Notes: generated by a model not told the origin, from the sequence alone. A stretch of DNA of 64,000 nt from Aliiglaciecola sp. LCG003 (GCF_030316135.1 NZ_CP128185.1:992001-1056000); one strand, 5' to 3'; shown: positions 26,791 to 35,870, numbered from the stretch's first letter. Translations and numbers: made by a program.

Positions 26791-28152
26791 AAAAGTAGAG
26801 TTTAGTTTTCGGATGATCAGATCGGTATGTCGCTGTTGTTTCAACAGCGCTTCCTGCACAGCGTCAACATCAATATCTTCATAATCACGTCTGTCATGAG
26901 CTATATAGGTATCAACGTTTAGAGAATAACCATGTTTGATAACTTTATTTGGTGTCACTAATTCAAGTTTTATTGATTGACTGTTCTGGTTTCGATAGGC
27001 TTCGGCGATGTCGTCAATGGACGTTAGAATGTTTATCCCTGCATCTGGGGTATAGCAATTTCTAGCGTCAATGAAGGTAATTTTGTCCTTGTTAGACCTT
27101 TTTTTATTAAGGACAATAGCGAATAAAGGAACTGTTCGAGCATCAAGCAGTTTAGGTGGAAGTTGAATAACAGCATCAATTTGATTGTTATCGACTAATT
27201 GTTTTCTGGAATGAAAGTCAGAGTGCCTGCTAAGCGGTCCTTTGGCAGTAATAATAACGGCCTTACCAGAGTCATTTAGCGAATAAAGCATGTGATGAAT
27301 TAACGCGTGCTCCCAAAAGCGAGACTTCAAAACAGCTTTAGGAATTCGGTTTTCTTCATAGTCTCCTTTTAGTTTTTTGCTGCTATCACCAGTAATGTCC
27401 TCTATTTCAGAATATATGCTTGGTTGAAGCAAAGTTATCGCATAATCAAATTCACCCTTTTTGACGTTGGCTACAGGAGTAAGTGCAAACGAGTTTATGG
27501 TGTTTAGTTTTTGAACTCCCGCTATAAGCAGTTGATGCCTGATATAGCGTGAGGATTGATTAACGCTTTCAGTGGTTATAGATAAATTCTGGTTTTGTAG
27601 AGCAAAATCAACTATGGATTCTCCTGCTATTGCGTATGGATCATAAACACGGCTTTTGGGTTTTGGTTGCAATAGTTTTGTATATATCTTGGCGAAATTA
27701 AAAGGCAGTGCTTGATATGAAAATTCCGCTGCAAATTGATCTGGTAAGTTCATTGCCTGAAGGCGCTGTAAAACCCTATCGTAAAGCGTGACACGATCCT
27801 GCCGAGATAACTTTTGGATGTCTGAATTATCACTTAATTGAAAAACTTCGTGAAATACAAGTGCTCCATCGCTGTTATTGGTTAACTCTACAAGTTCATT
27901 TAAAAAAGCTCTTAGAGCAGGAGTTAGTAACTCATTGGTTGAATACTTTCTAACTGTTGCCAAAAACTCATGGTTCGACTTTTTCTGCTTGCATTCGGTT
28001 ATTAAGTTATCCAAGTTTGGAGATTTTACTAATACACAAGTAAGAAGAGTAAGATAAAGATCTCGTTCATGGATTGTATCGTTGGTAAACCCAACATACT
28101 TGTAGGACTGAATGACGGTAGATACAAGGCTTTCGATTACATCATTATTCAT
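26779..28152 (-). CDS. HsdM-like protein with degenerate catalytic motif (dead methyltransferase)
   Basis: 457 residues colinear with HsdM: N-terminal helical region, then motif I as VYDPYAIAGESIVDFAL (171-184), a middle GKAVIITAKGPLSRHSDFHSRKQLVDNNQ, then AVIQLPPKLLDARTVPLFAIVLNKK. The last two align well with [19 protein letters not shown] and [19 protein letters not shown] of the active HsdM in this window. Motif IV, however, reads FDYAITLLQPSIYS (NPPF replaced by QPSI, ~243-246), and motif I has lost two of the three glycines. Catalysis is therefore unlikely. It follows the half-HsdS gene with a 4-bp ATGA overlap, S before M, the reverse of the usual order. I infer a DNA-binding, non-methylating role. 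Confidence 0.82.
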   Translation of the reverse strand: MNNDVIESLVSTVIQSYKYVGFTNDTIHERDLYLTLLTCVLVKSPNLDNLITECKQKKSNHEFLATVRKYSTNELLTPALRAFLNELVELTNNSDGALVFHEVFQLSDNSDIQKLSRQDRVTLYDRVLQRLQAMNLPDQFAAEFSYQALPFNFAKIYTKLLQPKPKSRVYDPYAIAGESIVDFALQNQNLSITTESVNQSSRYIRHQLLIAGVQKLNTINSFALTPVANVKKGEFDYAITLLQPSIYSEIEDITGDSSKKLKGDYEENRIPKAVLKSRFWEHALIHHMLYSLNDSGKAVIITAKGPLSRHSDFHSRKQLVDNNQIDAVIQLPPKLLDARTVPLFAIVLNKKRSNKDKITFIDARNCYTPDAGINILTSIDDIAEAYRNQNSQSIKLELVTPNKVIKHGYSLNVDTYIAHDRRDYEDIDVDAVQEALLKQQRHTDLIIRKLNSTFSFK

Positions 28153-28736
28153 TTTAGTGAACTCCAGATAGCTTCTGAAAATTTCTCCAGCTCTTGTTCT
28201 CTTTGTTTTATCAGTAACTGTTGTAAATGCTTTTCTTTCTTAATACTGGTGTCTAAATCAACTAGCATCTGCTGGTGCTCAATTGGCAGTTCAGTTGGCA
28301 ATTTTAGTTCGAGAAGCCTTTTTTTGGAAAGCGTACTCTGATAACTCCCGCTGCTATTGACCGTAAACCAGTTTTGAACAGACGCACTGTTTAAAAATAC
28401 TTCTAAATACTCAGGCGACAGTTTTGAAGAGTCATTAACTGTAATAATCAAAAAGTGCTGATTTGCTACAACATTGTCGGGTAAGTTTTTCAACAGAAGT
28501 GCAGTTTTGGTGTGGCCTTTGGCAACAAGTAAAATCTCATTCTCTTGCAATGTTTTTATTGTGCGACTTGAATCGATATTGGTTCTAGTAATATTTGCCC
28601 AGTCTAATCCCGCAAGCGTAAGATCTTGAACATCTCTAAGCTGTATGACTTGATATTCACCCTTGTCACTACTCTCTATTGCCTTGCTAAAAGTCCAACC
28701 CGTTCTAACTTTTATTATTGATTTTTCTTCAGTCAT
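28149..28736 (-). CDS. Half-HsdS, single target-recognition domain
   Basis: 195 residues (ATG 28736, chosen over GTG 28742 because AAGG is correctly spaced only for the ATG). It holds one TRD (~1-140; VIQLRDVQDLTLAGLDW, EILLVAKGHTKTALLLKN, NQHFLIITVNDSSKLSPEYLE). One conserved dimer helix follows (LPIEHQQMLVDLDTSIKKEKHLQQLLIKQ...). Normal HsdS has two TRDs; half-size S subunits are known to dimerise and read palindromic bipartite sites. The gene starts the S-M pair divergent from tnsA, with two CTCAC-N7-GTGAG elements in between. It probably forms an (MS)2 complex with the dead HsdM. Confidence 0.85.
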   Translation of the reverse strand: MTEEKSIIKVRTGWTFSKAIESSDKGEYQVIQLRDVQDLTLAGLDWANITRTNIDSSRTIKTLQENEILLVAKGHTKTALLLKNLPDNVVANQHFLIITVNDSSKLSPEYLEVFLNSASVQNWFTVNSSGSYQSTLSKKRLLELKLPTELPIEHQQMLVDLDTSIKKEKHLQQLLIKQREQELEKFSEAIWSSLK

Positions 28737-28779
28737 CGACACGCACCTTTGATTAATATCTATATGCTACCACCTTAAA

Positions 28780-28796
28780 CTCACTTTTGCAGTGAG
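28780..28796. promoter_or_regulatory. Operator-like palindrome copy A: CTCAC-N7-GTGAG
   Basis: CTCACTTTTGCAGTGAG, arms CTCAC (28780-28784) and GTGAG (28792-28796), spacer 7 bp. It sits 44 bp upstream of the half-HsdS ATG. Together with copy B (28843-28859) it has the bipartite palindromic form of a type I recognition site read by a half-S dimer, with an adenine in each half-site. The role is inferred. Confidence 0.65.
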
Positions 28797-28818
28797 AATT
28801 TGACAGGGCATCGAAATT

Positions 28819-28833
28819 GATCAACAATTGATC
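28819..28833. promoter_or_regulatory. Additional palindrome between the two operator copies
   Basis: GATCAA-CAA-TTGATC is a perfect inverted repeat with 6-bp arms, lying between copies A and B of the CTCAC-N7-GTGAG element. It could be a second regulator site or part of the divergent promoters; no binding protein can be named. Confidence 0.35.
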
Positions 28834-28842
28834 TTGCATTAA

Positions 28843-28859
28843 CTCACTGTGGGGGTGAG
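28843..28859. promoter_or_regulatory. Operator-like palindrome copy B: CTCAC-N7-GTGAG
   Basis: CTCACTGTGGGGGTGAG, arms CTCAC (28843-28847) and GTGAG (28855-28859), again with exactly 7 bp between. The shared context AACTCAC...GTGAGAA also matches copy A. The centres are 63 bp apart, about six helical turns, so bound complexes would face the same side of the DNA. It lies 53 bp upstream of the tnsA ATG. Confidence 0.65.
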
Positions 28860-28873
28860 AAGTGTCAAATGGC

Positions 28874-28893
28874 GAAAACTGTACGCAGTTTTC
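28874..28893. promoter_or_regulatory. Hairpin in the tnsA leader
   Basis: GAAAACTG-TACG-CAGTTTTC is a perfect 8-bp stem with a 4-nt loop, ending 19 bp before the tnsA ATG. No T-run follows. It may be an RNA structure limiting tnsA translation or a further operator. The role is not established. Confidence 0.4.
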
Positions 28894-28912
28894 ATTTATA
28901 TGGTTTATTAAT

Positions 28913-29755
28913 ATGGCACGAGGAAAATCCACCAAAAACATTACTGTTGCAAAGCGCAATAAAAGAATTAAGGAATGGGAAGCAGCCAACGCAAAAGGCT
29001 CAAAGTATATTCCCTTTATTGATCCCAGAGATATCAGGTCGGACGGGAGTAAAGGTCGAGTCCCTGACTATGAAAATAAAGGTCAAGACAAACGTGTTCT
29101 CTCAACCAATGAGAGGTTATATGCTTATATTTTAATGTTTGATGACCGAATCTTATGGTCAAAAGAGCAATATCCGCTTCTACCTATTGAAAGGTCCATT
29201 GCGATTGCTAAGCGGTTGAAGATCAGACATCCCAAATATCCCGGTACAAATGTAGATGCCGTTATGACATCTGATTTTTACTGTGGAAAATTTGATGGCT
29301 ATGAAGTTGTTTACTCGATTAAAGATGATGAGAAAATTAAATCATTAACTGACCGTCAAAAAAAGAATCTAGAAAATAAAGAAAAGATCCAGAGAGCTTT
29401 CTGGGAATCGCTAGGGATTAAATATCACTTAATTCACAGCTCAACTTACAAAAAGTCTATCTTTGCAAGAAATTTGGTAAAGCTTGCCAAGAGTTTAAAA
29501 ATTTCATTTGAGCTAGAGCTAATTCGAAAACGCTGGCTGAAATCATTTTCAATTAACCTAAGAAATACTCGTGAAAGACGACTAAGCTTTTTGCTCAACG
29601 CAACCTCAGAATCTATGGGGATTGAGTACCATCAAAGTGTTTCGTTATTCAATCATTGTCTTTGGCATAAATTGATAAAAGCAAATTTAAATATCCCGCT
29701 TAGATTTGAGAACTTGGTGTCTGACTTTGACATTCAGGTGGTTGCTCATGACTGA
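28913..29755 (+). CDS. tnsA: Tn7-like transposition protein TnsA (5'-strand endonuclease)
   Basis: TnsA nicks the 5' ends of the transposon so that, with TnsB, the element is cut out rather than copied. An upstream extension to 28862 is possible, but MARGKSTKNITVAKRNKRIKE at 28913 is the natural start (280 aa). The nuclease core is visible: STNERLYAYIL, then MTSDFYCGKFDGYEVVYSIKDDEKI (TSDF and SIK; Tn7 has TDF and QVK), followed by the basic C-terminal domain that contacts TnsC. The first gene of tnsABC, it overlaps tnsB by 8 bp. Its promoter region is shared with the divergent dead-methyltransferase pair. Confidence 0.9.
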   Translation: MARGKSTKNITVAKRNKRIKEWEAANAKGSKYIPFIDPRDIRSDGSKGRVPDYENKGQDKRVLSTNERLYAYILMFDDRILWSKEQYPLLPIERSIAIAKRLKIRHPKYPGTNVDAVMTSDFYCGKFDGYEVVYSIKDDEKIKSLTDRQKKNLENKEKIQRAFWESLGIKYHLIHSSTYKKSIFARNLVKLAKSLKISFELELIRKRWLKSFSINLRNTRERRLSFLLNATSESMGIEYHQSVSLFNHCLWHKLIKANLNIPLRFENLVSDFDIQVVAHD

Positions 29756-31985
29756 ACTTACTCAAAATATAATGGTTAAAGATTTGCTTGTGCCTGAGCA
29801 AGGTTCTGAATTAAGAGATGCTTCTATCGTTATCTTGATTGATTCCAAGGAAGATAAAGTATTTGTCATTGGCCTAAGTGACAATACTAAACCAAAAGCA
29901 ATGCCTTATAGACTGCTGTTAGAAGAGCTAATTCAAGGGACGATTAGAAAGGGATCTTTTGAAAAAACAGAGTATTGGAAAAAAGTTGAGGAGTCACTTG
30001 ATGATAAAGCTCGTACCAAGAGAGATTTAAAATTTGAGGTGATCAAACCGTTGGTTGAAAACTTAGACTTGTTTTTACGTAAGGGGAGTTATGGAAAAGG
30101 TTTGGTCAACAATTGTCTGGAGTTAGCGAAAGAAAATGGTTTAAAACAAACGACTAGATATCAAGTATATCAGTGGCTCTATCGTTATTTAAAGTGCAGA
30201 AGTAATAAAAACTGTTTTCTTAGAAAACCGGGAACAGGAAAAGGTAAGGATAAAAAGTACTCGAAAAAAACAGGGCCTAAGCGTGAAGAGGGGAATGTCT
30301 GTAACGGCAGGATGAGAGAGGAACTAGACAATAAACACATCAAGTCTATTATCCGAGAATTTTACGAATGTGATTCACCCATTCCTATCACCGAATGTTG
30401 GACTGAATATCACAATAAGTATCAATGTGACCCCGTATATGACCAGTTTACGGGGGAGTTTTTGAAATATGAGGAAAGAAAAGGTGAGCTATTTATAGGT
30501 AAATTTCAGTTCCTTGAATATGCATATAGTTTGACCAGTGATAATCGTCACCGAGTAATGAAAGCACAAGGTCTTTTTGATGAATATAACAAAAATATTA
30601 AAGGACTGAGTGGTGAAATTCACGAAATATTTGGTGATGCGCCGGGGGATTATCAGGTTGATGAAACTCCTTTAGCTATAGAGCTTGTTGATGAGTTTGA
30701 CAGAAATAGAAGGTTAGGTAGACCTACTTGTTACTCTGTAATTGATATGTTCTCTAGGGCGTGGGTGGGTTTGTTACTGACATTTGCGAAGCCATCGGCT
30801 CACACTGCAAGAGAAATAATTTTCATATCTTGTAGAAACAAAGAAGTATTCTGCAAAGAAATTGGTGTAAAGCTAAATGAACCTTGGTTGCCTGAGGGCA
30901 AGCCTGCAAGGATCATAGTAGATAATGCCGAGTTTGCTTCTTCTTTAACTGATGCTTTTAGCGCAGATGCAAATATCGAAGTGTTGTTTAACAAAGAAGG
31001 TAATTCACAGGAAAAAGGGCTAGTAGAGCGCAGACACAAAACCTTGGAAGAGTTTTTATTTGGGCGAATTCCGGGGGCGATTAGTAAAAAGTATGTAAAG
31101 AATTATCTAGCAAGAAGAGTCAGACGCAACGCTGTTCTCAACATAAGAGAGCTATATCAAATACTAATCGATTTTATAACGCGCTTTAATAAATTTTACC
31201 CGCTAAGTACGTTGCCTCTAAGTAAAGAGATGAAAGAAGACGGGGTAAAGAATATCCCTAATGAAAAATGGCTTTGGGGCTTAGTTCATAGGGCTGGTGA
31301 CTTACAATCAGTGGATGAAGATGAACTATTTATGCAATTACTTGAAAGTGCTCAAGTAACGGTTAAGCGAGACGGTCTATTCCTACAGGGGCGATACATC
31401 AGAACCTTTAAAAAGCGCAGAACATCTCAGGGGTTGCAATACTCCTGCGACTGGGCCTTGAAGAACTTCTTATATGAGAAGGAAGTAGGTAAGACATACG
31501 ACTGTAAGTTTATGCGTTATTCAATGAGTCGGATATGGATTGTTACTGACTTTGGTTTTCAGGAAGCCGTTTTACACCCCAATGATGCGAGTTTTGAATG
31601 GTGGAGTGCTGAGTGTATTCAAGACAAAAAGATCGAAGAAGCGATAGAAAAAGAAGTGCAAATGGATCAGTACCATCAAGAGCAGAGTAAAACAGTGGTA
31701 AATGCAAAGGCCAAAGTTAAAGATGCAAAAAAAGAACAAGCCCAAATAACTGTTAATGCGGCAAATAGCCAAGACGTGTCATCTAATCGTTTACAGGCAA
31801 TTGACAGAGAGATTGTAGGGTCGAAAGAACAGTTAAATAAATTCACTAACCAGAACTATCAAGAGGATAAAGATATAGAAGACAACTCTTCTTCGAAGCA
31901 AGTTCAGAACAATGAAAGTTTAACGAATGAAACGGCAAGTTTATTTGCTGATAAAACAAAAATGAGTAAACGGAGAAGAGGATAA
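29748..31985 (+). CDS. tnsB: Tn7-like transposase TnsB (DDE integrase)
   Basis: TnsB binds the end repeats and cuts and joins 3' strands. From ATG 29748 it has 745 residues. The DDE triad is intact: D305 (YQVDETPLAIE), D392 (IIVDNAEFAS) and E427 (GLVERRHK), with the last two 35 residues apart as in retroviral-type integrases. An N-terminal HTH region and a C-terminal charged tail (~640-745; rich in K, E, Q and N, ending KMSKRRRG) flank the core; the tail is where TnsB contacts TnsC. The start overlaps the tnsA stop; tnsC begins 5 bp after this gene. ATG 29748 is preferred over 29706, which would intrude into tnsA. Confidence 0.95.
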   Translation: MTELTQNIMVKDLLVPEQGSELRDASIVILIDSKEDKVFVIGLSDNTKPKAMPYRLLLEELIQGTIRKGSFEKTEYWKKVEESLDDKARTKRDLKFEVIKPLVENLDLFLRKGSYGKGLVNNCLELAKENGLKQTTRYQVYQWLYRYLKCRSNKNCFLRKPGTGKGKDKKYSKKTGPKREEGNVCNGRMREELDNKHIKSIIREFYECDSPIPITECWTEYHNKYQCDPVYDQFTGEFLKYEERKGELFIGKFQFLEYAYSLTSDNRHRVMKAQGLFDEYNKNIKGLSGEIHEIFGDAPGDYQVDETPLAIELVDEFDRNRRLGRPTCYSVIDMFSRAWVGLLLTFAKPSAHTAREIIFISCRNKEVFCKEIGVKLNEPWLPEGKPARIIVDNAEFASSLTDAFSADANIEVLFNKEGNSQEKGLVERRHKTLEEFLFGRIPGAISKKYVKNYLARRVRRNAVLNIRELYQILIDFITRFNKFYPLSTLPLSKEMKEDGVKNIPNEKWLWGLVHRAGDLQSVDEDELFMQLLESAQVTVKRDGLFLQGRYIRTFKKRRTSQGLQYSCDWALKNFLYEKEVGKTYDCKFMRYSMSRIWIVTDFGFQEAVLHPNDASFEWWSAECIQDKKIEEAIEKEVQMDQYHQEQSKTVVNAKAKVKDAKKEQAQITVNAANSQDVSSNRLQAIDREIVGSKEQLNKFTNQNYQEDKDIEDNSSSKQVQNNESLTNETASLFADKTKMSKRRRG

Positions 31986-31989
31986 AGAT

Positions 31990-33396
31990 ATGACATACAA
32001 AATCGCAAAATATACACCATCGGACAATCCAGACTATAAAGGTAACCCATATATTGAGAGTTTGCCGTTAAGGCTTAACCCTGATGATTTTTGGGAAAGA
32101 GTCCAAGACGAAGCTTATGCACCTGAAGATTTATCTAAATTTAGTACAGAGACACTAGAGGGTATGGCGTCAAATATCATGGAGTCCGTTTGTACTACGT
32201 CCATTTATTATGACGTGTACTGTGATTTATTGGGGACCATTAAGGTCGGTTACAAAAACAGAAACCCTTTAAATGAAGATGTTAAAAAGTGGCAACAAAA
32301 GATAGCTACGACAACATATAAAAGAACTCGCACTACCGCACCATCGCTAAAATTTACAGGTTATTCAGGCTTAGGAAAAACGACCCTTGTAGACTCGGTT
32401 CTAGGTTTAATCGAGCCAGTTCTAATCCATCCATCTGATGGTCCGCTGAATGAAGAAAGAGTTCAAATTGTATATCTTAAGGTCAATATTCCCGGTGATT
32501 CTAATACCAAAGATATTTGTTTGGATTTGTTTGAGCAAATTGATGGGATTTTAGGGTTGAAAGGGAAAGACAGCTACCACTCCATGTATTGTGACAAAAG
32601 CCGCTCTGATTGCATCAAAGGGTTGGTTAAAATTTGCACAACTCTTTTGGTTGGGATGATCATTTTTGATGAAATGCAAAATATATGTACCGCCGTTGCA
32701 AATGAGAAAAACCTAATTTTTAAGTTTTTCGACAAACTGACTAACGAAGCCAAAGTTCCTACGTTAAAAATTGGTACTTCAAAAGCAAATAAACTTACTG
32801 ACAGCGAGTTTTCAAACGCTAGACGTTTAGGCATTCCTTACGATTGGAAGAATTATACAATAAATGATACTGATTGGACTACATTGGTGGAATATGCATG
32901 GAGTTATCAACTTTTGCCAGAGTTCGAACCTTTAACAGTTCGATATAAAAAGAAAATTTATGAATTGACGAGAGGAATACCGCATTGCTTATTTTTCCTC
33001 ATAGAACAGGCTAATGTTTTAGGGTTGAGAAGTGGTGAAGCTAAATTTTCTTTGGACCTTTTAGATATCGTGTTTGAAAAGCGCTTTTCAATTATGAAAA
33101 CAGGAATAATAGCGTTGAGGCATGGGAATGTTGCCGCATTCGATGATTTGATGAGTGCAGGTCAATATATTGATAAAGAAGTAGAAAAACTGGTTAAAAA
33201 GCTTATTAAAATTGGCGACAACATAAATTTAAGTAAGGCTGAAGCAAAGTCTCTTTATGAACACGTAGAAAAGTACTTGCCAGAATATAAACCTACCAAG
33301 GCAGAAGAAAAAATTCTGGATAAGCTATTCAAGAAAGCTGAGTTAGAAGCAACTGATTTAATCGAAGAGGATGGATACTTGAGGGTGCCAATGTGA
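31990..33396 (+). CDS. tnsC: Tn7-like AAA+ regulator TnsC
   Basis: TnsC is the ATP-dependent matchmaker between the TnsAB transposase and the target selector TnsD/TniQ. The 468 residues contain Walker A GYSGLGKTT (~124-132), Walker B MIIFDEMQNI (D227, E228) and sensor-like KIGTSKANKLTDSEFSNARR. The N-terminus (YTPSDNPDYKGNPYIESLP) resembles the TnsB-interaction region. The gene overlaps the following tniQ start by 4 bp (GTGA). It looks fully functional. Confidence 0.92.
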   Translation: MTYKIAKYTPSDNPDYKGNPYIESLPLRLNPDDFWERVQDEAYAPEDLSKFSTETLEGMASNIMESVCTTSIYYDVYCDLLGTIKVGYKNRNPLNEDVKKWQQKIATTTYKRTRTTAPSLKFTGYSGLGKTTLVDSVLGLIEPVLIHPSDGPLNEERVQIVYLKVNIPGDSNTKDICLDLFEQIDGILGLKGKDSYHSMYCDKSRSDCIKGLVKICTTLLVGMIIFDEMQNICTAVANEKNLIFKFFDKLTNEAKVPTLKIGTSKANKLTDSEFSNARRLGIPYDWKNYTINDTDWTTLVEYAWSYQLLPEFEPLTVRYKKKIYELTRGIPHCLFFLIEQANVLGLRSGEAKFSLDLLDIVFEKRFSIMKTGIIALRHGNVAAFDDLMSAGQYIDKEVEKLVKKLIKIGDNINLSKAEAKSLYEHVEKYLPEYKPTKAEEKILDKLFKKAELEATDLIEEDGYLRVPM

Positions 33397-34292
33397 GTTT
33401 GGCCTCGTTAAATATCTTACCAAATGAACACTATATGTCATGGTTTGTAAGGAATTCACAATTTCGTGCTTACCCTGAATTTAAGCATTACTTAACTAGC
33501 AATCAGATAAACTCTGAAACATTTAAAGCATATGAAGTTATCCATCCTTCGGTTAAGCATTTTTTACAGTGTTTTGGTCAAAGCGATAGCCTGTTAAGAG
33601 AGCATACTTTATTTCCTTTATGGCAAATATCTGTAGCTCATGAGCTTGATCATAAAGTGCTACTAAAAAATAGTTTTCTTGATTTACACAACAGTAATGG
33701 AGAAAAAACGTTATTTCAGTTTGACCGAAGTTGACATAGTTGTCCGACATGTAGAAAGGAGGATATAGATAGTTTTGGTACTAGCTATTGGCATACACAG
33801 CATCAAATCCCAAGCGTGTATTCGTGTTACAAGCACAACACAATGTTAGAAAAGGCAAAGTATCCAGTTGTAGATTTGAAAACAGGGGTTCTGCCGCACC
33901 AAGTGAAAAAGTGGTGTAAGTTGCTAGAGGCGGAAACACCAGAGCTAGGTAAATGGCAAAACTTTTTATATTCCGTTCAAGAAAAATTGATGGAAAACTC
34001 GTTACCTTTTATTGAAATTAAAAATCGAATTACGACTGCTTTGGGCATGGATAGCATTTCGAATCATCAATGTAGTAAACACACTGATGAATTAACTCTT
34101 AAGTTTGAACGTGAGTTAAATATGGAATTGCTGGCCTATTTGTACACCGATTATACGAGAGCTTCAAACAAAGGCACTCCCAAGGTAATAGGAAACTTGT
34201 ATAGAGGGATCAACAATCCATACAAAATTAGATCTCCGATACACTGGATATTGCTTGGTTATTGGCTTTTTCCTGATGAACTAACAACTTAA
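33393..34292 (+). pseudogene. TniQ-family target selector interrupted by an in-frame TGA
   Basis: Residues 1-113 (GTG start 33393, MSLASLNILPNEHYMSWFVR) are a TniQ N-terminus. After a single TGA at 33732-33734 the same frame continues HSCPTCRKEDIDSFGTSYWH and YSCYKHN, the TniQ zinc-finger block, then runs to a stop at 34290-34292. No other stop or frameshift exists, so the full gene would be 299 residues, a short TniQ. The zinc block aligns with YCPLCAEKDAQQFGTSYWH of the downstream TnsD. Either this is a recent nonsense mutation or the protein is made by rare readthrough. The C-terminal part (34292 end) carries no extra HTH. Confidence 0.8.
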
Positions 34293-34307
34293 CAGGCGTA
34301 ACCTCAA

Positions 34308-35747
34308 ATGACGAACCAGCTATTTCCTGCTCCATTTCCAGATGAGACTGTTTATAGCTGGGTTTGTCGCTTCCATTTTTTTGCAGCCCATGCTGACTTT
34401 AAAAGAGATACATTAAGAAAATTAGGTATCAGGGACAATCGCCCCGCTAACGAATTTCCCCCTTACTTAAAAAAGTTATCCGAGCTATCTGGGGTGAATT
34501 TGGATCAACTTATTTTTTGTTTCACTAACGCTCATTACTTTCAACCATTCATGGATCAAATCATGTACGGTGAGATTTGTGAAAAGCTTAAGAGAGGCGA
34601 TACTTCAAGTTTACAGAGCCGCATTGGCGCTGTTGCCAACAGAATAACTCCCGGTCAATTACTAAAATATTGTCCACTTTGTGCCGAAAAGGATGCTCAA
34701 CAGTTTGGGACTTCATACTGGCACAGAAGTCATCAGCTTGTGGGTGTTACCGCATGTGAAACACACGGTATACATTTACTAAGTGTTAAACGTAATACTA
34801 AAACACCACAATTGCCGCCTTTATCTGGATGCATTCATCCATCCTCCTTGCTTGAAATAAGGCTATGCAAGTTAATAAAAAGCGAGATATTTGATAATGA
34901 TGCACAGTGGTCCAAAGTTGATACTTACCAAGCTTATTTTAATAGACTCGGTGAGATGGAATTATTAACTCAATCAGGGAGAATAAAGCAAAAGCAACTG
35001 AAGGAATATTTAATACAACACTTGGATGGTATGTCTGAATTTGACTATCCATACCCTCAGGTTTTCGATGCTGCATTGGATGGAAAACTGTCTGAAAGTA
35101 TGTTCTACAGAGCAGCTTGCAACCATCAACCAATAAAACACTTTGTTTTTATCTCTGCACTTTTTGATTCATGGGATGACTTTAAGCAAAGTGCAAATAT
35201 TGAAGAAATTAAAGAAGACTCTCCAGTTACCGAACAACAACACCATCTACAAAGTGTTAATTGGTACGAAGGGCTAAAAATGATTTCAGAAGGAAAAAGT
35301 TTAAGAACTACTGCCCTTTTTCTAGGAACAACAGTAAGCACCATAAAGATAAAAGCTCAGCAGAATAACTTAGCCATTGATTTAAGGCCATCAAAAATCA
35401 CTGAACTCATTGAGAGAGCCATTTGGCGCAAGTTAGTTGTTGGTGTAAAAACACAGGATATAGCCGATGAGTTCAATGTGTCAGTAGGAGCAGTTGAGAA
35501 AGTTTTAACTAAACATGTTTGGCTTCCAGAGCTAAGAAAGCGCATCTGGTATTTTGAAAAGCAAAAGTTTCATGCGAAACGAATCTCGGATTTTATAGAT
35601 GAACACCCAGACGCTACTCGTAATGATATTAGAAAAAAAGTCAAATCGAGCTATTATTGGCTGTATAAGCATGAAAAAGAGTTGTTGTACCAGCTACTTC
35701 CTGAACGAGTAAAAGCCATTTATTGGCCTAGAAAATCCAAGAAATAA
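34308..35747 (+). CDS. tnsD: TnsD/TniQ-family attachment-site selector
   Basis: TnsD proteins bind a fixed chromosomal site and recruit TnsC. It is 479 residues long. The N-terminal TniQ domain (FPDETVYSWVCRFHFFAAHADF) is followed by zinc-finger residues CPLCAEKDAQQFGTSYWHRSHQ...CETHG. The C-terminal half has two HTH-like repeats (GKSLRTTALFLGTTVSTIKIKA; VGVKTQDIADEFNVSVGAVEKVL) fit for sequence-specific binding. It is intact and is the last gene before the right transposon end. Because the element lies 5 bp past gcvP, I infer that this protein reads the gcvP 3' end, as Tn7 TnsD reads glmS. Confidence 0.88.
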   Translation: MTNQLFPAPFPDETVYSWVCRFHFFAAHADFKRDTLRKLGIRDNRPANEFPPYLKKLSELSGVNLDQLIFCFTNAHYFQPFMDQIMYGEICEKLKRGDTSSLQSRIGAVANRITPGQLLKYCPLCAEKDAQQFGTSYWHRSHQLVGVTACETHGIHLLSVKRNTKTPQLPPLSGCIHPSSLLEIRLCKLIKSEIFDNDAQWSKVDTYQAYFNRLGEMELLTQSGRIKQKQLKEYLIQHLDGMSEFDYPYPQVFDAALDGKLSESMFYRAACNHQPIKHFVFISALFDSWDDFKQSANIEEIKEDSPVTEQQHHLQSVNWYEGLKMISEGKSLRTTALFLGTTVSTIKIKAQQNNLAIDLRPSKITELIERAIWRKLVVGVKTQDIADEFNVSVGAVEKVLTKHVWLPELRKRIWYFEKQKFHAKRISDFIDEHPDATRNDIRKKVKSSYYWLYKHEKELLYQLLPERVKAIYWPRKSKK

Positions 35748-35770
35748 TTTTCTTATTTTTCAATTAGTTA

Positions 35771-35870
35771 AAATGTCTAAATTTTAAATACTATCTCGCT
35801 TAGAATAGGTTTTTAAAAAATATATAAAAATCAGTTGGTTAATTTTTTAAATGTCTATTTTTAAAATACT
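35771..35870 (-). repeat. Right-end TnsB-type binding repeats
   Basis: Two clear copies of the end repeat on the minus strand: 35771-35792 (core ATGTCTAAATTTTAAATACT) and 35849-35870 (core ATGTCTATTTTTAAAATACT). They are inverted relative to the left-end copies. The segment between them is AT-rich and may hold one degenerate copy around 35803-35824. The outer copy is followed by the 8-bp terminus TAATCACA (35871-35878). Confidence 0.85.

Noticed and set aside
28857-28912. Longer TnsA starting at 28862
   Set aside because: The extra 17 residues would be encoded over operator copy B and the hairpin and lack a ribosome binding site; ATG 28913 gives the usual TnsA length.
33732-33734. TGA in tniQ as selenocysteine or programmed recoding
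   Set aside because: No selenocysteine-type context or conserved cysteine position is evident; aligned TniQ residues here are not cysteine. A simple nonsense change is more likely.
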